A DNA stretch of 64,000 nt from Bacteroidia bacterium (GCA_030429955.1 JAUIGO010000012.1:1-64000); one strand, 5' to 3'. Numbered from the stretch's first letter, positions 17,612 to 27,289 are shown. Numbers and translations: made by a program. Notes: a model not told the origin generated them from the letters alone.

Positions 17612-18766
17612 ATGAGAATTCTATTAGTATCTATAAAATCCATTCATTTTAGACGCTGGGCTGAACAACTAGAGCATTCTGGGCATGAGGTGTATTATTT
17701 TGATATTAGTGGTAAAAAGGGCATTTTAAGTGGTATGTCCTGGCTTCATCAAAAACAAAGCTGGAAATACCGTTGGGATTTTCCTGGACGTTATGCTTTG
17801 AAAAATCATTTCCCAAGAATTTATAAATGGATTCAAAGCTTCAACGACAGACCAGTAGATGCTGTTTTTGAAGCTTATTTAAAAGCTGTAAATCCAGATG
17901 TAGTTCATAGTTTTACACTTCATTTATCTTGTACACCCATTTTAAATGTGATGAATACTTACCCTCATATAAAATGGGTATTATCAACTTGGGGAAGTGA
18001 TTTGTATTATCATCAAAATATACCACTATATAAGAAAGGGATTATTAAAGTGCTGCCAAGAGTTGATTGTTTGTTTACAGATTGTAAGCGCGATATTGAG
18101 CTTGCGAAACAATTGGGTTTTAAAGGGCAGATTTTGGGTTCTTTTCCAGGAGGCGGAGGTTATGATTTAAAACAGTATGATTCTTTCATAATACAACCGA
18201 TATCTAGCAGAAACTTAATATTGATAAAAGGATATCAAGGGGAATTGGGCAGGTGCATAACAGTTATGAAAGCATTAATGCTTTTAAACGAAGAGCTAAA
18301 ACATTATCGTGTAGTTGTTTTTGGTGCAGATATGGAAGTAGTGGAATTTGTGCAATCAAATGGATTTACATCTATGTTTGATTTTGAGATATATGATATT
18401 TCTAAGTCACTTTCTCATAAAACCGTTTTAAAATTAATGGGACAATCCATAATATATATTGGAAATAGCATTTCTGATGGTATGCCCAACACACTATTGG
18501 AGGCTATTGTAATGGGCGCTTTTCCAATCCAATCCAATCCGGGAGGTGCCACAGCAGAAATTATTAGGGATGGTGAAAATGGATTTCTCATTGAAGATTG
18601 TGAAAATGTTGAAGCTATTAAATTACTTCTGTTAAAAGCCCTTTCAGATGTTCAGCTTATGGAAGCTGCTTTTCAGATCAATCAACAGCAAATCAAACCT
18701 CAATTGGAACGAAGTTTAGTGACAAGTCGAGTTCTTAAGGCTTATGGCAGTATCGATTATAATTAA
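17612..18766 (+). CDS. Glycosyltransferase family 4
   Basis: A 384-residue GT-B enzyme. The N-domain begins MRILLVSIKSIHFRRWAEQLEHSGHEV and contains LSTWGSDLYYH. The C-domain has YIGNSISDGMPNTLLEAIVMGAFPIQSNPGG, the donor-binding signature, then GENGFLIED. The central stretch LILIKGYQGELGR replaces the usual FVGRL. It catalyses sugar transfer in the cytoplasm; donor unknown. A gap of 108 nt to neuA follows, in which I found no clear promoter. Confidence 0.87.
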   Translation: MRILLVSIKSIHFRRWAEQLEHSGHEVYYFDISGKKGILSGMSWLHQKQSWKYRWDFPGRYALKNHFPRIYKWIQSFNDRPVDAVFEAYLKAVNPDVVHSFTLHLSCTPILNVMNTYPHIKWVLSTWGSDLYYHQNIPLYKKGIIKVLPRVDCLFTDCKRDIELAKQLGFKGQILGSFPGGGGYDLKQYDSFIIQPISSRNLILIKGYQGELGRCITVMKALMLLNEELKHYRVVVFGADMEVVEFVQSNGFTSMFDFEIYDISKSLSHKTVLKLMGQSIIYIGNSISDGMPNTLLEAIVMGAFPIQSNPGGATAEIIRDGENGFLIEDCENVEAIKLLLLKALSDVQLMEAAFQINQQQIKPQLERSLVTSRVLKAYGSIDYN

Positions 18767-18874
18767 ATATTATCTCATAGCACTTATTATGATAATTATT
18801 TAATTTTACACCAAGGTTTTTGATTCTATTGATTATGAATTGTATTTTGTGCCTATTAACATGAAGCGTCATTT

Positions 18875-19552
18875 ATGTCTGAAACCAAAACCATACTTAT
18901 CATTCCAGCCCGAGGAGGCTCAAAACGATTTGCCAATAAAAACACAGAACTTTTAGGTGACTTTCCATTACTGGTGCACAGTATTTTGTATGCCAAGCAA
19001 AACGAGTCTCTAATAGATGCTATTTATGTTACCACAGATGATGTAGCTATTAAAACTATTGCTTTGCAAAATGGAGTTCAGGTTATTGATAGGCCAGAAC
19101 ATTTATCTGGTGACACGGCAACCACTGTTTCTGCTATGAAACATGTTTTAGAGTCTGTTGGCCAAGCGTATGATGTCGTTATGTTGCTGCAACCCACCAA
19201 TCCATTACGACCAGTTTCCTTATTAAGTGATGCTTTTGATACATTTGTAGCGCATGGCTGTGATAGTTTAATGACCGTAAGCAGGAACCATCAAAAACTG
19301 GGTAAGATTATTGATGGTCATTTTGTTCCGTTTAATTATGTAATGGGACAACGCAGTCAGGATTTAGAACCGTTGTATGCTGAGAATGGATTGTTGTATA
19401 TTACAAAATCCTCCCTGATTATGAACGATTGTATATTGGGTGATAACAATTTTCCATATATTGTTGACCATCCTTATGCTCTCGTGGATATTGATACGGA
19501 AGTAGACCTAAAATACGCAGAATTTATATTAAAACAATACCCAAATGCCTAA
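18875..19552 (+). CDS. neuA: CMP-sialic acid (acylneuraminate) cytidylyltransferase
   Basis: This enzyme activates a nonulosonic acid with CTP to give the CMP-sugar donor. [17 protein letters not shown] is the diagnostic nucleotide-binding motif, followed by [32 protein letters not shown] and the metal aspartates of [15 protein letters not shown]. The length of 225 residues is normal for the catalytic domain alone. It overlaps neuB by 8 nt and shares the block with neuC, so the product is most simply CMP-Neu5Ac; CMP-legionaminate or -pseudaminate is less likely because their dehydratase and aminotransferase genes are absent here. Confidence 0.9.
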   Translation: MSETKTILIIPARGGSKRFANKNTELLGDFPLLVHSILYAKQNESLIDAIYVTTDDVAIKTIALQNGVQVIDRPEHLSGDTATTVSAMKHVLESVGQAYDVVMLLQPTNPLRPVSLLSDAFDTFVAHGCDSLMTVSRNHQKLGKIIDGHFVPFNYVMGQRSQDLEPLYAENGLLYITKSSLIMNDCILGDNNFPYIVDHPYALVDIDTEVDLKYAEFILKQYPNA

Positions 19553-20588
19553 CCCATTTATAACTGTAGCAAATAGAAAAATAGGATTGGATTTTCCTCC
19601 ACTTGTCATTGCTGAAATTGGCATTAACCATGAAGGCTCCTTGAGTGTTGCTAAACAAATGGTTGATGCAGCTTTTAGAGCAGGTGTTGAGGTTGTGAAG
19701 CATCAGACCCATATTGTGGACGATGAAATGAGCAGTGCGGCAAAAAAGGTAATTCCTGGAAATGCTGATGTGTCTATTTACGATATTATGGAACGCTGTG
19801 CCTTGAATGAAGCTGATGAAATGGCTTTAAAAGCTTATGTAGAAAACAAGGGCATGATTTTTATCTCTACTCCCTTTTCAAGAGCTGCCGCTGAGCGATT
19901 GGAGCGTATGAATGTTCAGGCTTATAAAATAGGTTCGGGTGAGTGTAATAACTATCCTTTATTGGAACATATTGCCCAATTTGGCAAGCCTGTGATTTTG
20001 AGTACTGGTATGAATACCATTGCCAGTGTTAAAAAAGCGGTTGCCATTTTTGATGACCATAAAGTTCCAGTAGCCTTATTACATACTACCAATTTATATC
20101 CAACTCCCGCGCATTTGGTTCGTTTTGGAGCCATGATGGCATTACATGAAGCCTTTCCGGATAAAGTATTTGGGTTAAGCGACCATACGTTAAATAACAA
20201 TGCTTGTTTAGGAGCTGTTGCTCTAGGAGCTAGTATATTAGAACGGCATTTTACGGATCATAAAGAACGTACAGGTCCAGATATTGTGTGTAGTATGGAT
20301 GAACAAGCTTGTAAATCATTAATAACAAATAGTAAAGAGATAGCTTTGATGCGAGGTGGTGCCAAAGTAGCAGCCGAGGAAGAACAAGTCACTATGGATT
20401 TTGCTTTTGCTACTGTTTGCAGTATAGCTCCTATTAAAAAAGGAGAGGTGCTTACTAAAGTCAATATTTGGGTAAAACGCCCTGGAACTGGTGAGATTTT
20501 AGCGGAGCATTTTAAAGACATCCTTGGAAAAGTGGCCACTAGAGATATTAAAGCTGATGAACAATTAACTTATAACGACGTTTATTGA
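19545..20588 (+). CDS. neuB: N-acetylneuraminate synthase
   Basis: NeuB condenses phosphoenolpyruvate with N-acetylmannosamine to give sialic acid. The TIM-barrel part contains [83 protein letters not shown] and [10 protein letters not shown]. The C-terminal 60 residues ([24 protein letters not shown]) form the antifreeze-like SAF domain. The KHQTH and SGECNNYPL segments are, as I remember them, those of the Campylobacter NeuB1 type that makes Neu5Ac. The length of 347 is typical. It lies between neuA (8-nt overlap) and a methyltransferase gene. Confidence 0.93.
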   Translation: MPNPFITVANRKIGLDFPPLVIAEIGINHEGSLSVAKQMVDAAFRAGVEVVKHQTHIVDDEMSSAAKKVIPGNADVSIYDIMERCALNEADEMALKAYVENKGMIFISTPFSRAAAERLERMNVQAYKIGSGECNNYPLLEHIAQFGKPVILSTGMNTIASVKKAVAIFDDHKVPVALLHTTNLYPTPAHLVRFGAMMALHEAFPDKVFGLSDHTLNNNACLGAVALGASILERHFTDHKERTGPDIVCSMDEQACKSLITNSKEIALMRGGAKVAAEEEQVTMDFAFATVCSIAPIKKGEVLTKVNIWVKRPGTGEILAEHFKDILGKVATRDIKADEQLTYNDVY

Positions 20589-21247
20589 TGGGAAACTTAT
20601 ATGATTTAAACAGGAAATTTGAATATGAAAATGGATTTTATGCCACTGCAGATCCTTCAAGGTTTAGTAAGTTTGTTTCCCATCTAGAGTTTTTTAAGAT
20701 GACTTCGTCAGTTAGAGGTGAAATTGTTGAGTTTGGTATTTTCAAAGGAAATTCTTTTTTTAGATGGATAAAGTTTAGAGATTTATTGGAACAAACTCAT
20801 AGTAGAAAGATTATTGGATTTGATATTTTTGGTGATTTCCCAGAGGCCCATTTTGAAGCAGATAAGCAAAAAAGAGATGCTTTTGTGAGTGAGACCAAAG
20901 GCGGAAAGAGTATTTCTTTTGAAGAAATTAATGGCTTATTAGAAGCTCAAGGTCTGCATAGAAATGTTGATATTATAAAAGGAGATATTTTAACAACCCT
21001 TGATGAGTATTTGATTGAAAATCCACACTTAAAAATTTCCTTATTACATATTGATGTTGATTTGTATGAACCATCAAAAATTATTCTTGAAAGATTATAT
21101 AATAGAGTTACAAATGGAGGAATTATAGTATTAGATGATTATGGTGCTTTTGCAGGTACAAATAAAGCAGTTGATGATTTTTTTGAAAATAAAAGAGAGA
21201 TTAAAAAACTACCTTATTCTCATGCCATATCTTACATTGTTAAATAG
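20588..21247 (+). CDS. TylF/MycF-type O-methyltransferase inside the sialic-acid block
   Basis: A 219-residue class I methyltransferase. IVEFGIFKGNSFFRW is motif I. LLHIDVDLYEPSKIILE and GGIIVLDDYGAFAG carry the acidic residues that bind magnesium in sugar O-methyltransferases of the macrocin type. The gene sits between neuB and neuC, and its ATG 20588 shares its first base with the neuB stop codon. It could methylate sialic acid or a neighbouring sugar; this is inferred from position. It is related in motif to the methyltransferase at 10530. Confidence 0.8.
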   Translation: MGNLYDLNRKFEYENGFYATADPSRFSKFVSHLEFFKMTSSVRGEIVEFGIFKGNSFFRWIKFRDLLEQTHSRKIIGFDIFGDFPEAHFEADKQKRDAFVSETKGGKSISFEEINGLLEAQGLHRNVDIIKGDILTTLDEYLIENPHLKISLLHIDVDLYEPSKIILERLYNRVTNGGIIVLDDYGAFAGTNKAVDDFFENKREIKKLPYSHAISYIVK

Positions 21248-21265
21248 CTAGAAATATTAATTGAT

Positions 21266-22387
21266 TTGAGAAACATAGTATTTTTAACAGGCACACGAGC
21301 TGATTTTGGAAAACTCAAGCCACTGATGGCCATTTTGCAAGACCAGGATGCTTTTGAGCCCCATATTTTTGTGACAGGGATGCATCTTCAAGAATTGTAT
21401 GGCTACACGCTTATTGAAGTTCAAAAATCTGGTTTTAAAAATATACATACGTTTAAGAATCATACTCACGAGACTACTATGGATTTGACCTTGGCCAAAA
21501 CCATTGAGGGTTTTTCGGCTTATGTTAATGGTTTAAAGCCAGATCTTATTGTTGTTCATGGTGATCGAGTAGAGGCTTTAGCAGGTGCTATTGTTGGCAG
21601 TTTGAACAATATCTTAGTAGCACATATTGAGGGTGGAGAATTGTCAGGTACCATTGATGAACTGATACGCCATTCGGTTAGTAAGTTGAGCCATATACAT
21701 TTTGTTGCTAACGATGCTGCTAAAAAAAGGCTGTTGCAAATGGGTGAGCTTCCAGACTCTATTTTCACTATAGGCTCACCAGATGTTGACATTATGTTTT
21801 CTAACAATTTACCAGATTTAAAAGTTGTTAAAAGCTATTACAATATTCCGTTCGACGACTATGCGCTAGCCATGTATCACCCGGTAACTACAGAAATTGA
21901 ACACATTAAGGATTATGCTGCTCATTTTGTAGATGCACTAATTGAAAGTGGTAAAAATTATGTGGTGATTTATCCAAATAACGACTTAGGAAGCCATCAT
22001 ATTTTAGATGCTTACAAGTCATTACAAAATAAGACTAAGTTTCGTGTTTTTCCATCGTTACGGTTTGAATATTTTTTAAGACTCTTAAAACACGCCGAGT
22101 TTATTATTGGAAATAGTAGTGCTGGAATAAGAGAGGCTCCTTATTATGGCATACCAACGATAAATATTGGCACACGACAACAAAATAGAGTCTCGAGTAT
22201 AGATTTGATAAATACTAATTATAATATAGATTCAATAATAGAAGCTATTAAAAAAGTAAAAGCTGTACAAACGATAAATGAACAACAATTTGGGGAAGGA
22301 AATAGTGCTCAAGCTTTTTTAGAAAGTTTAAATTTACCGGAATTATGGGCAATTAATCATCAAAAGCAGTTTCGTGACCTCAGTTAA
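21266..22387 (+). CDS. neuC: UDP-GlcNAc 2-epimerase (hydrolysing), TTG start
   Basis: NeuC turns UDP-GlcNAc into ManNAc plus UDP, feeding NeuB. The 373 residues show NIVFLTGTRADFGKLKPLM, DLIVVHGDRVEALAGAIVG, VAHIEGGELSGTIDELIRH, MYHPVTTEIEHI, VIYPNNDLGSHH and FIIGNSSAGIREAPYYGIP. These are the epimerase signatures and resemble my memory of the Campylobacter NeuC1. The only plausible start is TTG 21266: an in-frame stop lies at 21245-21247 with no ATG or GTG between, and the N-terminus matches the family exactly. The end overlaps the next gene by 14 nt. Confidence 0.9.
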   Translation: MRNIVFLTGTRADFGKLKPLMAILQDQDAFEPHIFVTGMHLQELYGYTLIEVQKSGFKNIHTFKNHTHETTMDLTLAKTIEGFSAYVNGLKPDLIVVHGDRVEALAGAIVGSLNNILVAHIEGGELSGTIDELIRHSVSKLSHIHFVANDAAKKRLLQMGELPDSIFTIGSPDVDIMFSNNLPDLKVVKSYYNIPFDDYALAMYHPVTTEIEHIKDYAAHFVDALIESGKNYVVIYPNNDLGSHHILDAYKSLQNKTKFRVFPSLRFEYFLRLLKHAEFIIGNSSAGIREAPYYGIPTINIGTRQQNRVSSIDLINTNYNIDSIIEAIKKVKAVQTINEQQFGEGNSAQAFLESLNLPELWAINHQKQFRDLS

Positions 22388-23786
22388 ATCTAAAATTTTT
22401 GTATTGATTCCAGATGGTGTTAGTCTGCGTAATTTTGCCTATACCAATTTTTGTAAACTTGCAGAACACAAAGGATTTGATGTTGTATTTTGGCATCATA
22501 CACCATTTGATTTAGAACGCTTGGATTTACAGCAATTACAATTGAGGCATCCTAAATTACATTGGATGACCACTATTTTTAAAAATGCACGTAAACGCAT
22601 TGAAATTACAAGATTTGCAAAGCGTGAAAACGATTCTATTTATTACGAGTATCTATTCCCTCAGTCCTATAAGGGTTTAAAAAACTTGCTAAGGAGTGTG
22701 TTGACCAATATGGTTACGTTTTTTTTTAACTCAGAGAGTGGTTTGCGTTTTGTAAGAAAGGCCATAACCACTATAGAAAGACAAACTACCTACTACAAAA
22801 GTTGTAAAGAAGCACTTAAACAACATCAGCCAGATATTGTATATTGTACCAGTCAGCGTACTGTATTGGCCATAGCGCCTATGGAAGCTGCAAAAAGCCT
22901 TGGCATACCTACCGTGTGTTTTGTGTTTTCATGGGACAACTTGCCAAAAGCTACTTTGGACGTTACTGCCAGTTTTTATAATGTATGGAGCCAACACATG
23001 AAAGATGAACTTTTGTATTATCATCCATTTATTACTGAAAATCAGGTGCACATTACAGGAACACCTCAATTTGAACCACATTTTGATCACAAAAACAGTT
23101 TAAGCAAATTAGAATTTTACGCTTTGTACCACCTTGATCCTGTAAAAACATATCTATGTTTTAGTGGTGATGACATTACCACTTCACCGAAAGACGAGTT
23201 GTATTTAAGAGATGTGGCAGAGGCCATTAGGCAACTTAATAAAAAGGGTTATCATTTAGGACTGATATTTAGACGTTGTCCTGTAGATTTTTCAAATAGA
23301 TATGACGAGGTTATTAATGCCTATTCAGATGTTATTATACCTATATCACCTAGATGGGAAAAACAAGGGATTGCTTGGGATACTATTTTACCACTTCCGG
23401 AGGATTCAACCCTGTTAACTCGTTTAGCCATGCATTGCGATGCTGTTATTAATTTAGGGTCGTCCATGGTTTTTGATTTTGCAATACATGATACCCCTTG
23501 TTTATTTATGAATTACAATTACTTGAGTTCTGATAATGAAATTGAATCAGGTGTTTATGTTTATAACTATGTGCATTTTAAAAGTAAGCCATCAGTAGAT
23601 GTGGTTTATTGGTTAGATCATCCTGATGACATAGCCCAAGCCATAATACAAGCTATTACAAACAAAGAGTTGGTAGTAAAGAATGCTAAAGCATGGTTCT
23701 TAAAGATAAATCAAGAACCTTACCAACTTGCCTCAGAACGTATAATGAATACAATTAATCAAATTATACTAACTAATAATAATTAG
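22374..23786 (+). CDS. Uncharacterised GT-B-like glycosyltransferase (candidate sialic-acid transferase by position)
   Basis: A 470-residue protein starting at GTG 22374, inside the end of neuC. It has the outline of a two-domain GT-B enzyme: IFVLIPDGVSLRNFA, CFVFSWDNLPKATLD, YNVWSQHMKDELLYYHP, ITGTPQFEPHF, and a C-terminal INLGSSMVFDFAIHDTPCLF that resembles the nucleotide-binding end of CDP-glycerol-transferase and polysialyl-type enzymes. None of the sialyltransferase families I know (GT29, 38, 42, 52, 80) is recognisable. Since it directly follows neuA-B-C, it is the best local candidate for transferring the CMP-sugar, but this is inference only. Confidence 0.6.
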   Translation: MTSVKSKIFVLIPDGVSLRNFAYTNFCKLAEHKGFDVVFWHHTPFDLERLDLQQLQLRHPKLHWMTTIFKNARKRIEITRFAKRENDSIYYEYLFPQSYKGLKNLLRSVLTNMVTFFFNSESGLRFVRKAITTIERQTTYYKSCKEALKQHQPDIVYCTSQRTVLAIAPMEAAKSLGIPTVCFVFSWDNLPKATLDVTASFYNVWSQHMKDELLYYHPFITENQVHITGTPQFEPHFDHKNSLSKLEFYALYHLDPVKTYLCFSGDDITTSPKDELYLRDVAEAIRQLNKKGYHLGLIFRRCPVDFSNRYDEVINAYSDVIIPISPRWEKQGIAWDTILPLPEDSTLLTRLAMHCDAVINLGSSMVFDFAIHDTPCLFMNYNYLSSDNEIESGVYVYNYVHFKSKPSVDVVYWLDHPDDIAQAIIQAITNKELVVKNAKAWFLKINQEPYQLASERIMNTINQIILTNNN

Positions 23787-23814
23787 ATTTGTGAGATTAG
23801 GATATCAACATTAA

Positions 23815-24618
23815 ATGAAAACACGTCAAACCATTATTTTCACAAATTCGTATTCGCCAAGAACAGGGCATAATTTTGTGTCTGAGGTACTAAAAGTAAT
23901 CACTGACCATGAAGTACTTGCCCATAGTAGAAGTGAAACAAAGTTATCGACCATGTTAAATGCCTATTACGAGATATACAACACCATGGTTTATTTTAAA
24001 ACTGATAAAAATTTTATGGATACGTTGTTTATTGAAAATCTTAGAGAGCGGATTCTTTCAGAATCAGAAAAAACATACATAAACATAAAGGATACTACGT
24101 TTGTTGGAGCTAGAGCATTGATTGATGTATTTCCAAACGATCATCATATTTTGGTTTTTAGACATCCAAACGATGTGTTTTCATCCATCTTTAAGGCTAT
24201 GGGATTAAAAAGAAAAGGAGTAAAAAATTTCTTAAAACGCTTATTACTGCCAACAGGGATTTATCCTTTTATATATTGCCGAAAAATAAGTAATCGTGTG
24301 ATCAAATTAATTCCAGATTTTAACGGATTTTATATCCTGAAATACGAAGATCTGGTGTTAAAAAATGAAGAGGTATTGCTAGATCTGAAACATAAATTTA
24401 ATTCCCCTAAATCATTAGAACAGATTAAAAGCGAGATAGAAGATATTAATGTTATAAACACCTCATTTTATAAAGAAAACCAAGCTACTTCTATTTGGGA
24501 TGCCAAAGAAAAATCGCCTACTTTTAATCCTGTGAATAGGAAAGAACACTCTTTCTTTATAAGAAAAGGTATAGCTTTAGGTGCAAAAAAACTAACAAAG
24601 CATTTAAATTATAATTAG
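23815..24618 (+). CDS. Sulfotransferase-family protein
   Basis: A 267-residue P-loop protein. IIFTNSYSPRTGHNF holds a variant of the 5'-phosphosulfate loop (usual SxRSGTT), and ILVFRHPNDVFSSIF the 3'-phosphate binding motif of PAPS-dependent sulfotransferases; FYILKYEDLV and IDVFPNDHH support the fold. It would place sulfate on a sugar of the polysaccharide, adding charge. The loop lacks the common lysine or second glycine-threonine order, so donor binding is likely but unproven. The gene is between glycosyltransferases in the same strand. Confidence 0.75.
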   Translation: MKTRQTIIFTNSYSPRTGHNFVSEVLKVITDHEVLAHSRSETKLSTMLNAYYEIYNTMVYFKTDKNFMDTLFIENLRERILSESEKTYINIKDTTFVGARALIDVFPNDHHILVFRHPNDVFSSIFKAMGLKRKGVKNFLKRLLLPTGIYPFIYCRKISNRVIKLIPDFNGFYILKYEDLVLKNEEVLLDLKHKFNSPKSLEQIKSEIEDINVINTSFYKENQATSIWDAKEKSPTFNPVNRKEHSFFIRKGIALGAKKLTKHLNYN

Positions 24619-24626
24619 AAGACGTT

Positions 24627-25766
24627 ATGCACATAGCTTTTTTAACTCCTGAGTATCCACATCCAGATTTATCACGATCTGCTGGTTTAGGTACTAGTAT
24701 TAAGAATCTAGCAGAAGGTCTTATTGTAAAGGGAAGCAAAGTAACGGTTTTTGTGATTGGTCAGCATCAAGAATGTGAGTTAAATGATGAAGGCATTCAT
24801 GTAATTGCTCTAGCAAAACAGTCTCATATTGCCTTTAATTGGTATTTAGAACGCAAACGCATACAACGCGTAGTGCAAGGTTATGTTTATCGTGAATCCA
24901 TTCAGCTTATTGAAGCTCCCGATTGGACTGGTATAACAGCATTTATGAGATTTACTGTGCCTTTGGTTATCCGATTGCATGGTAGTGATGCTTATTTTTG
25001 TTATTTGGATGGACGACAGCAAAAGTGGAAAAACTATTTCATAGAAAAAAAGGCGCTTCGAAAAGCAGATGCTATTGTGAGCGTTAGTAGCTTTACAGGT
25101 CAATTAACGAAGCAACTGTTTCGTTTAAGAAAGGACATCACAACCATTCACAACAGTATTGATGTGGAGGTGTTTCAACCTATGGATCTTGCTGTTAATA
25201 CAAATCAATTATTATATTTTGGAACGATAATCAGGAAAAAAGGGGTTTTAGAACTGGCACATGCCTTTAATTTGATTATTGAACAACAACCTGAAGCCAA
25301 TTTGTTGTTAATTGGTAAGGATAGTAGGGATGTGTTTGAAAATACCTCCACCTTAGAATTATTTTCTCAGTTACTTTCTGTTGAAGCTAAAAATAAAGTG
25401 AAACATTTACCAGAAGTTCCTTATACAGAGATAAAACGCTATATTTCTCAGGCTCATGTTGTGGTGTTGCCCAGTTTTGCTGAAGCCTTTCCCATGACTT
25501 GGCTGGAGACCTTGGCTTTAGAGAAGCCTTTAGTAAGCTCCAATATTGGTTGGGCCAACGAACTCATGGTAGATGGTGTTACAGGGTATACTGTAAACCC
25601 TAAAAATCATAAAGCATTTGCTTCAAAAGTATTGGGTTTACTAGAAGATACAGAAAAAAGAATGGCTTTTGGAAAAGCAGGACGCCAACACGTTTCTGAA
25701 AAATTTTCGGCTGAGGTGATTACCAAACAAAATATGGAGTTCTATAAAAAATTGATTAACTCATGA
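24627..25766 (+). CDS. Glycosyltransferase family 4
   Basis: A 379-residue GT-B enzyme. The start HIAFLTPEYPHPDLSRSAGLGTSIKNLAEGL is the glycine loop of the family. VIRLHGSDAYF, IVSVSSFTGQL, YFGTIIRKKGVLELAHAF, LLLIGKDS and VVLPSFAEAFPMTWLETLALEKPLV (EX7E donor motif) follow in the usual order. It overlaps the next gene by 4 nt. Donor unknown. Confidence 0.9.
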   Translation: MHIAFLTPEYPHPDLSRSAGLGTSIKNLAEGLIVKGSKVTVFVIGQHQECELNDEGIHVIALAKQSHIAFNWYLERKRIQRVVQGYVYRESIQLIEAPDWTGITAFMRFTVPLVIRLHGSDAYFCYLDGRQQKWKNYFIEKKALRKADAIVSVSSFTGQLTKQLFRLRKDITTIHNSIDVEVFQPMDLAVNTNQLLYFGTIIRKKGVLELAHAFNLIIEQQPEANLLLIGKDSRDVFENTSTLELFSQLLSVEAKNKVKHLPEVPYTEIKRYISQAHVVVLPSFAEAFPMTWLETLALEKPLVSSNIGWANELMVDGVTGYTVNPKNHKAFASKVLGLLEDTEKRMAFGKAGRQHVSEKFSAEVITKQNMEFYKKLINS

Positions 25767-27289
25767 TTATTGTTTATCATAAAAATAATCAGGTTGATTC
25801 TGTTTTTGATTCTGTAACGCAAAGTAATTTGAATTGTCAAGAGTTAAATGTTGTCAGGGCATTAATGCTATTAGCATCAGCTTATAAAGAGCGCATTTTA
25901 GTGTGGTGTCAATCTGATCAGAAGGATTACTTAGATCCTGAAGCTGTTAAACAATCCCTCTATCTAAAAAACGCTATGGTGTCCTTTAATTCAACAGCCT
26001 ATTTGCCACCTCAAATCGGTTATGTTGAGGATTCACCCTTTATCAAGGTCAATAGGAAGGTAAGCTATCCAACTTGGCAAATGAGCGGTTTGGCTGGTGC
26101 GATGTATGGGTTCCAATTATTAAAATTTAAAGCGGTGCTTGATAAAGATTGTTTGGATTATACGTTAAACTCCATAGCAAAACTAGGCATGCCTAATGGA
26201 TTGTTTTGCTATGCTGTTCCACAGTTATTGTCAGAATCTCATCCTATAGTAAATACAGCCAACACAATGAGCTTGTTTAAGTTTGTAAAACAACATTACA
26301 AAACAAGATGGGTGTTTTTATTGGCACTAAACTATATGTGGCACGAAAAAAAAATTATGTTATGGCCATTGTTAAGAAGCCTCTTCTATCGTCAAAAAAC
26401 GTTTAACACGAGCATTGGCATGGAATCGTCAAAACCAAAAAATGATGAGCCTTTACCAACAATAGATGTCATCATTCCGACTATTGGGAGGAGTCACTAT
26501 GTTTACGATGTTTTAAAGGATTTGGCAGGTCAAACCCATTTGCCAAGGCAAGTGATTGTGGTAGAGCAAAATCCTAATATTCAAAGTGCAACCAATCTGG
26601 AGTTTATTAAATCGGACTCTTGGCCATTTAAGATAGTACATCATTTTATTCATCAAACAGGTGCTTGTAATGCGAGAAATTTAGCTTTGAACGAAGTGAA
26701 TTCAGAATATGTTTACTTAGCGGATGACGATAACAAATTTGATAAAGATTTAATTGAAAACGCATTAGAACAAATGATGCATTTTAACTTGGAGGTTATC
26801 TCTATGTCATATTTGCAACAAGGAGAAGTTGAACGCAAGGAACAGGCTATTCAGTGGCCTACGTTTGGTGCAGGTTGCAGTATTATGAAATCTAAATACT
26901 TAGAGATGGTGTCCTTCAATAAGGCTTTGGAGTTTGGCTATGGAGAAGATGTGGATTTTGGGATGCAGTTGCGTAACTTGGGTGCAGATATTGTATATAT
27001 GCCAGACCTTAAAATCTTACATTTAAAGGCGCCTATTGGTGGCTTTAGGAGCACCTTTAAACAGGCATGGTTAAACGATGAAATTCAACCTAAGCCTTCG
27101 CCTACTATTATGTTTTATAAATTAAATAACAGTACAAAATATCAATTACTGGGCTATAAGGCAGCTTTGTTAATAAATTATTATTTTAGGCAAAAGGTTA
27201 AAAACCCATTTAGATATTATAAATTGTTTAATAAACAATGGCAGCAAAGTGTGTTTTGGGCAAACCAATTAAAAAAGAGACATACATGA
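25763..27289 (+). CDS. Bipartite GT2 glycosyltransferase with extra N-terminal domain
   Basis: A 508-residue protein. The C-terminal half (from about residue 235) is a clear GT2 domain: IDVIIPTIGRSHYVYD, QVIVVEQNP, GACNARNLAL, YLADDDNKFD, GAGCSIMK and FGYGEDVDFGMQL. The N-terminal 230 residues have no recognised catalytic motif, but AYKERILVWCQSD and KLGMPNGLFCYAVP recall a degenerate GT-A or binding domain. This may be a second, inactive GT domain or an acceptor-binding module. It overlaps both neighbours by 4 nt. Confidence 0.82.
   Translation: MIIVYHKNNQVDSVFDSVTQSNLNCQELNVVRALMLLASAYKERILVWCQSDQKDYLDPEAVKQSLYLKNAMVSFNSTAYLPPQIGYVEDSPFIKVNRKVSYPTWQMSGLAGAMYGFQLLKFKAVLDKDCLDYTLNSIAKLGMPNGLFCYAVPQLLSESHPIVNTANTMSLFKFVKQHYKTRWVFLLALNYMWHEKKIMLWPLLRSLFYRQKTFNTSIGMESSKPKNDEPLPTIDVIIPTIGRSHYVYDVLKDLAGQTHLPRQVIVVEQNPNIQSATNLEFIKSDSWPFKIVHHFIHQTGACNARNLALNEVNSEYVYLADDDNKFDKDLIENALEQMMHFNLEVISMSYLQQGEVERKEQAIQWPTFGAGCSIMKSKYLEMVSFNKALEFGYGEDVDFGMQLRNLGADIVYMPDLKILHLKAPIGGFRSTFKQAWLNDEIQPKPSPTIMFYKLNNSTKYQLLGYKAALLINYYFRQKVKNPFRYYKLFNKQWQQSVFWANQLKKRHT

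Noticed and set aside
19952-20539. Two minus-strand open frames (82 and 93 codons) opposite neuB
   Set aside because: Both are shadows of the neuB codon pattern and have no family features.
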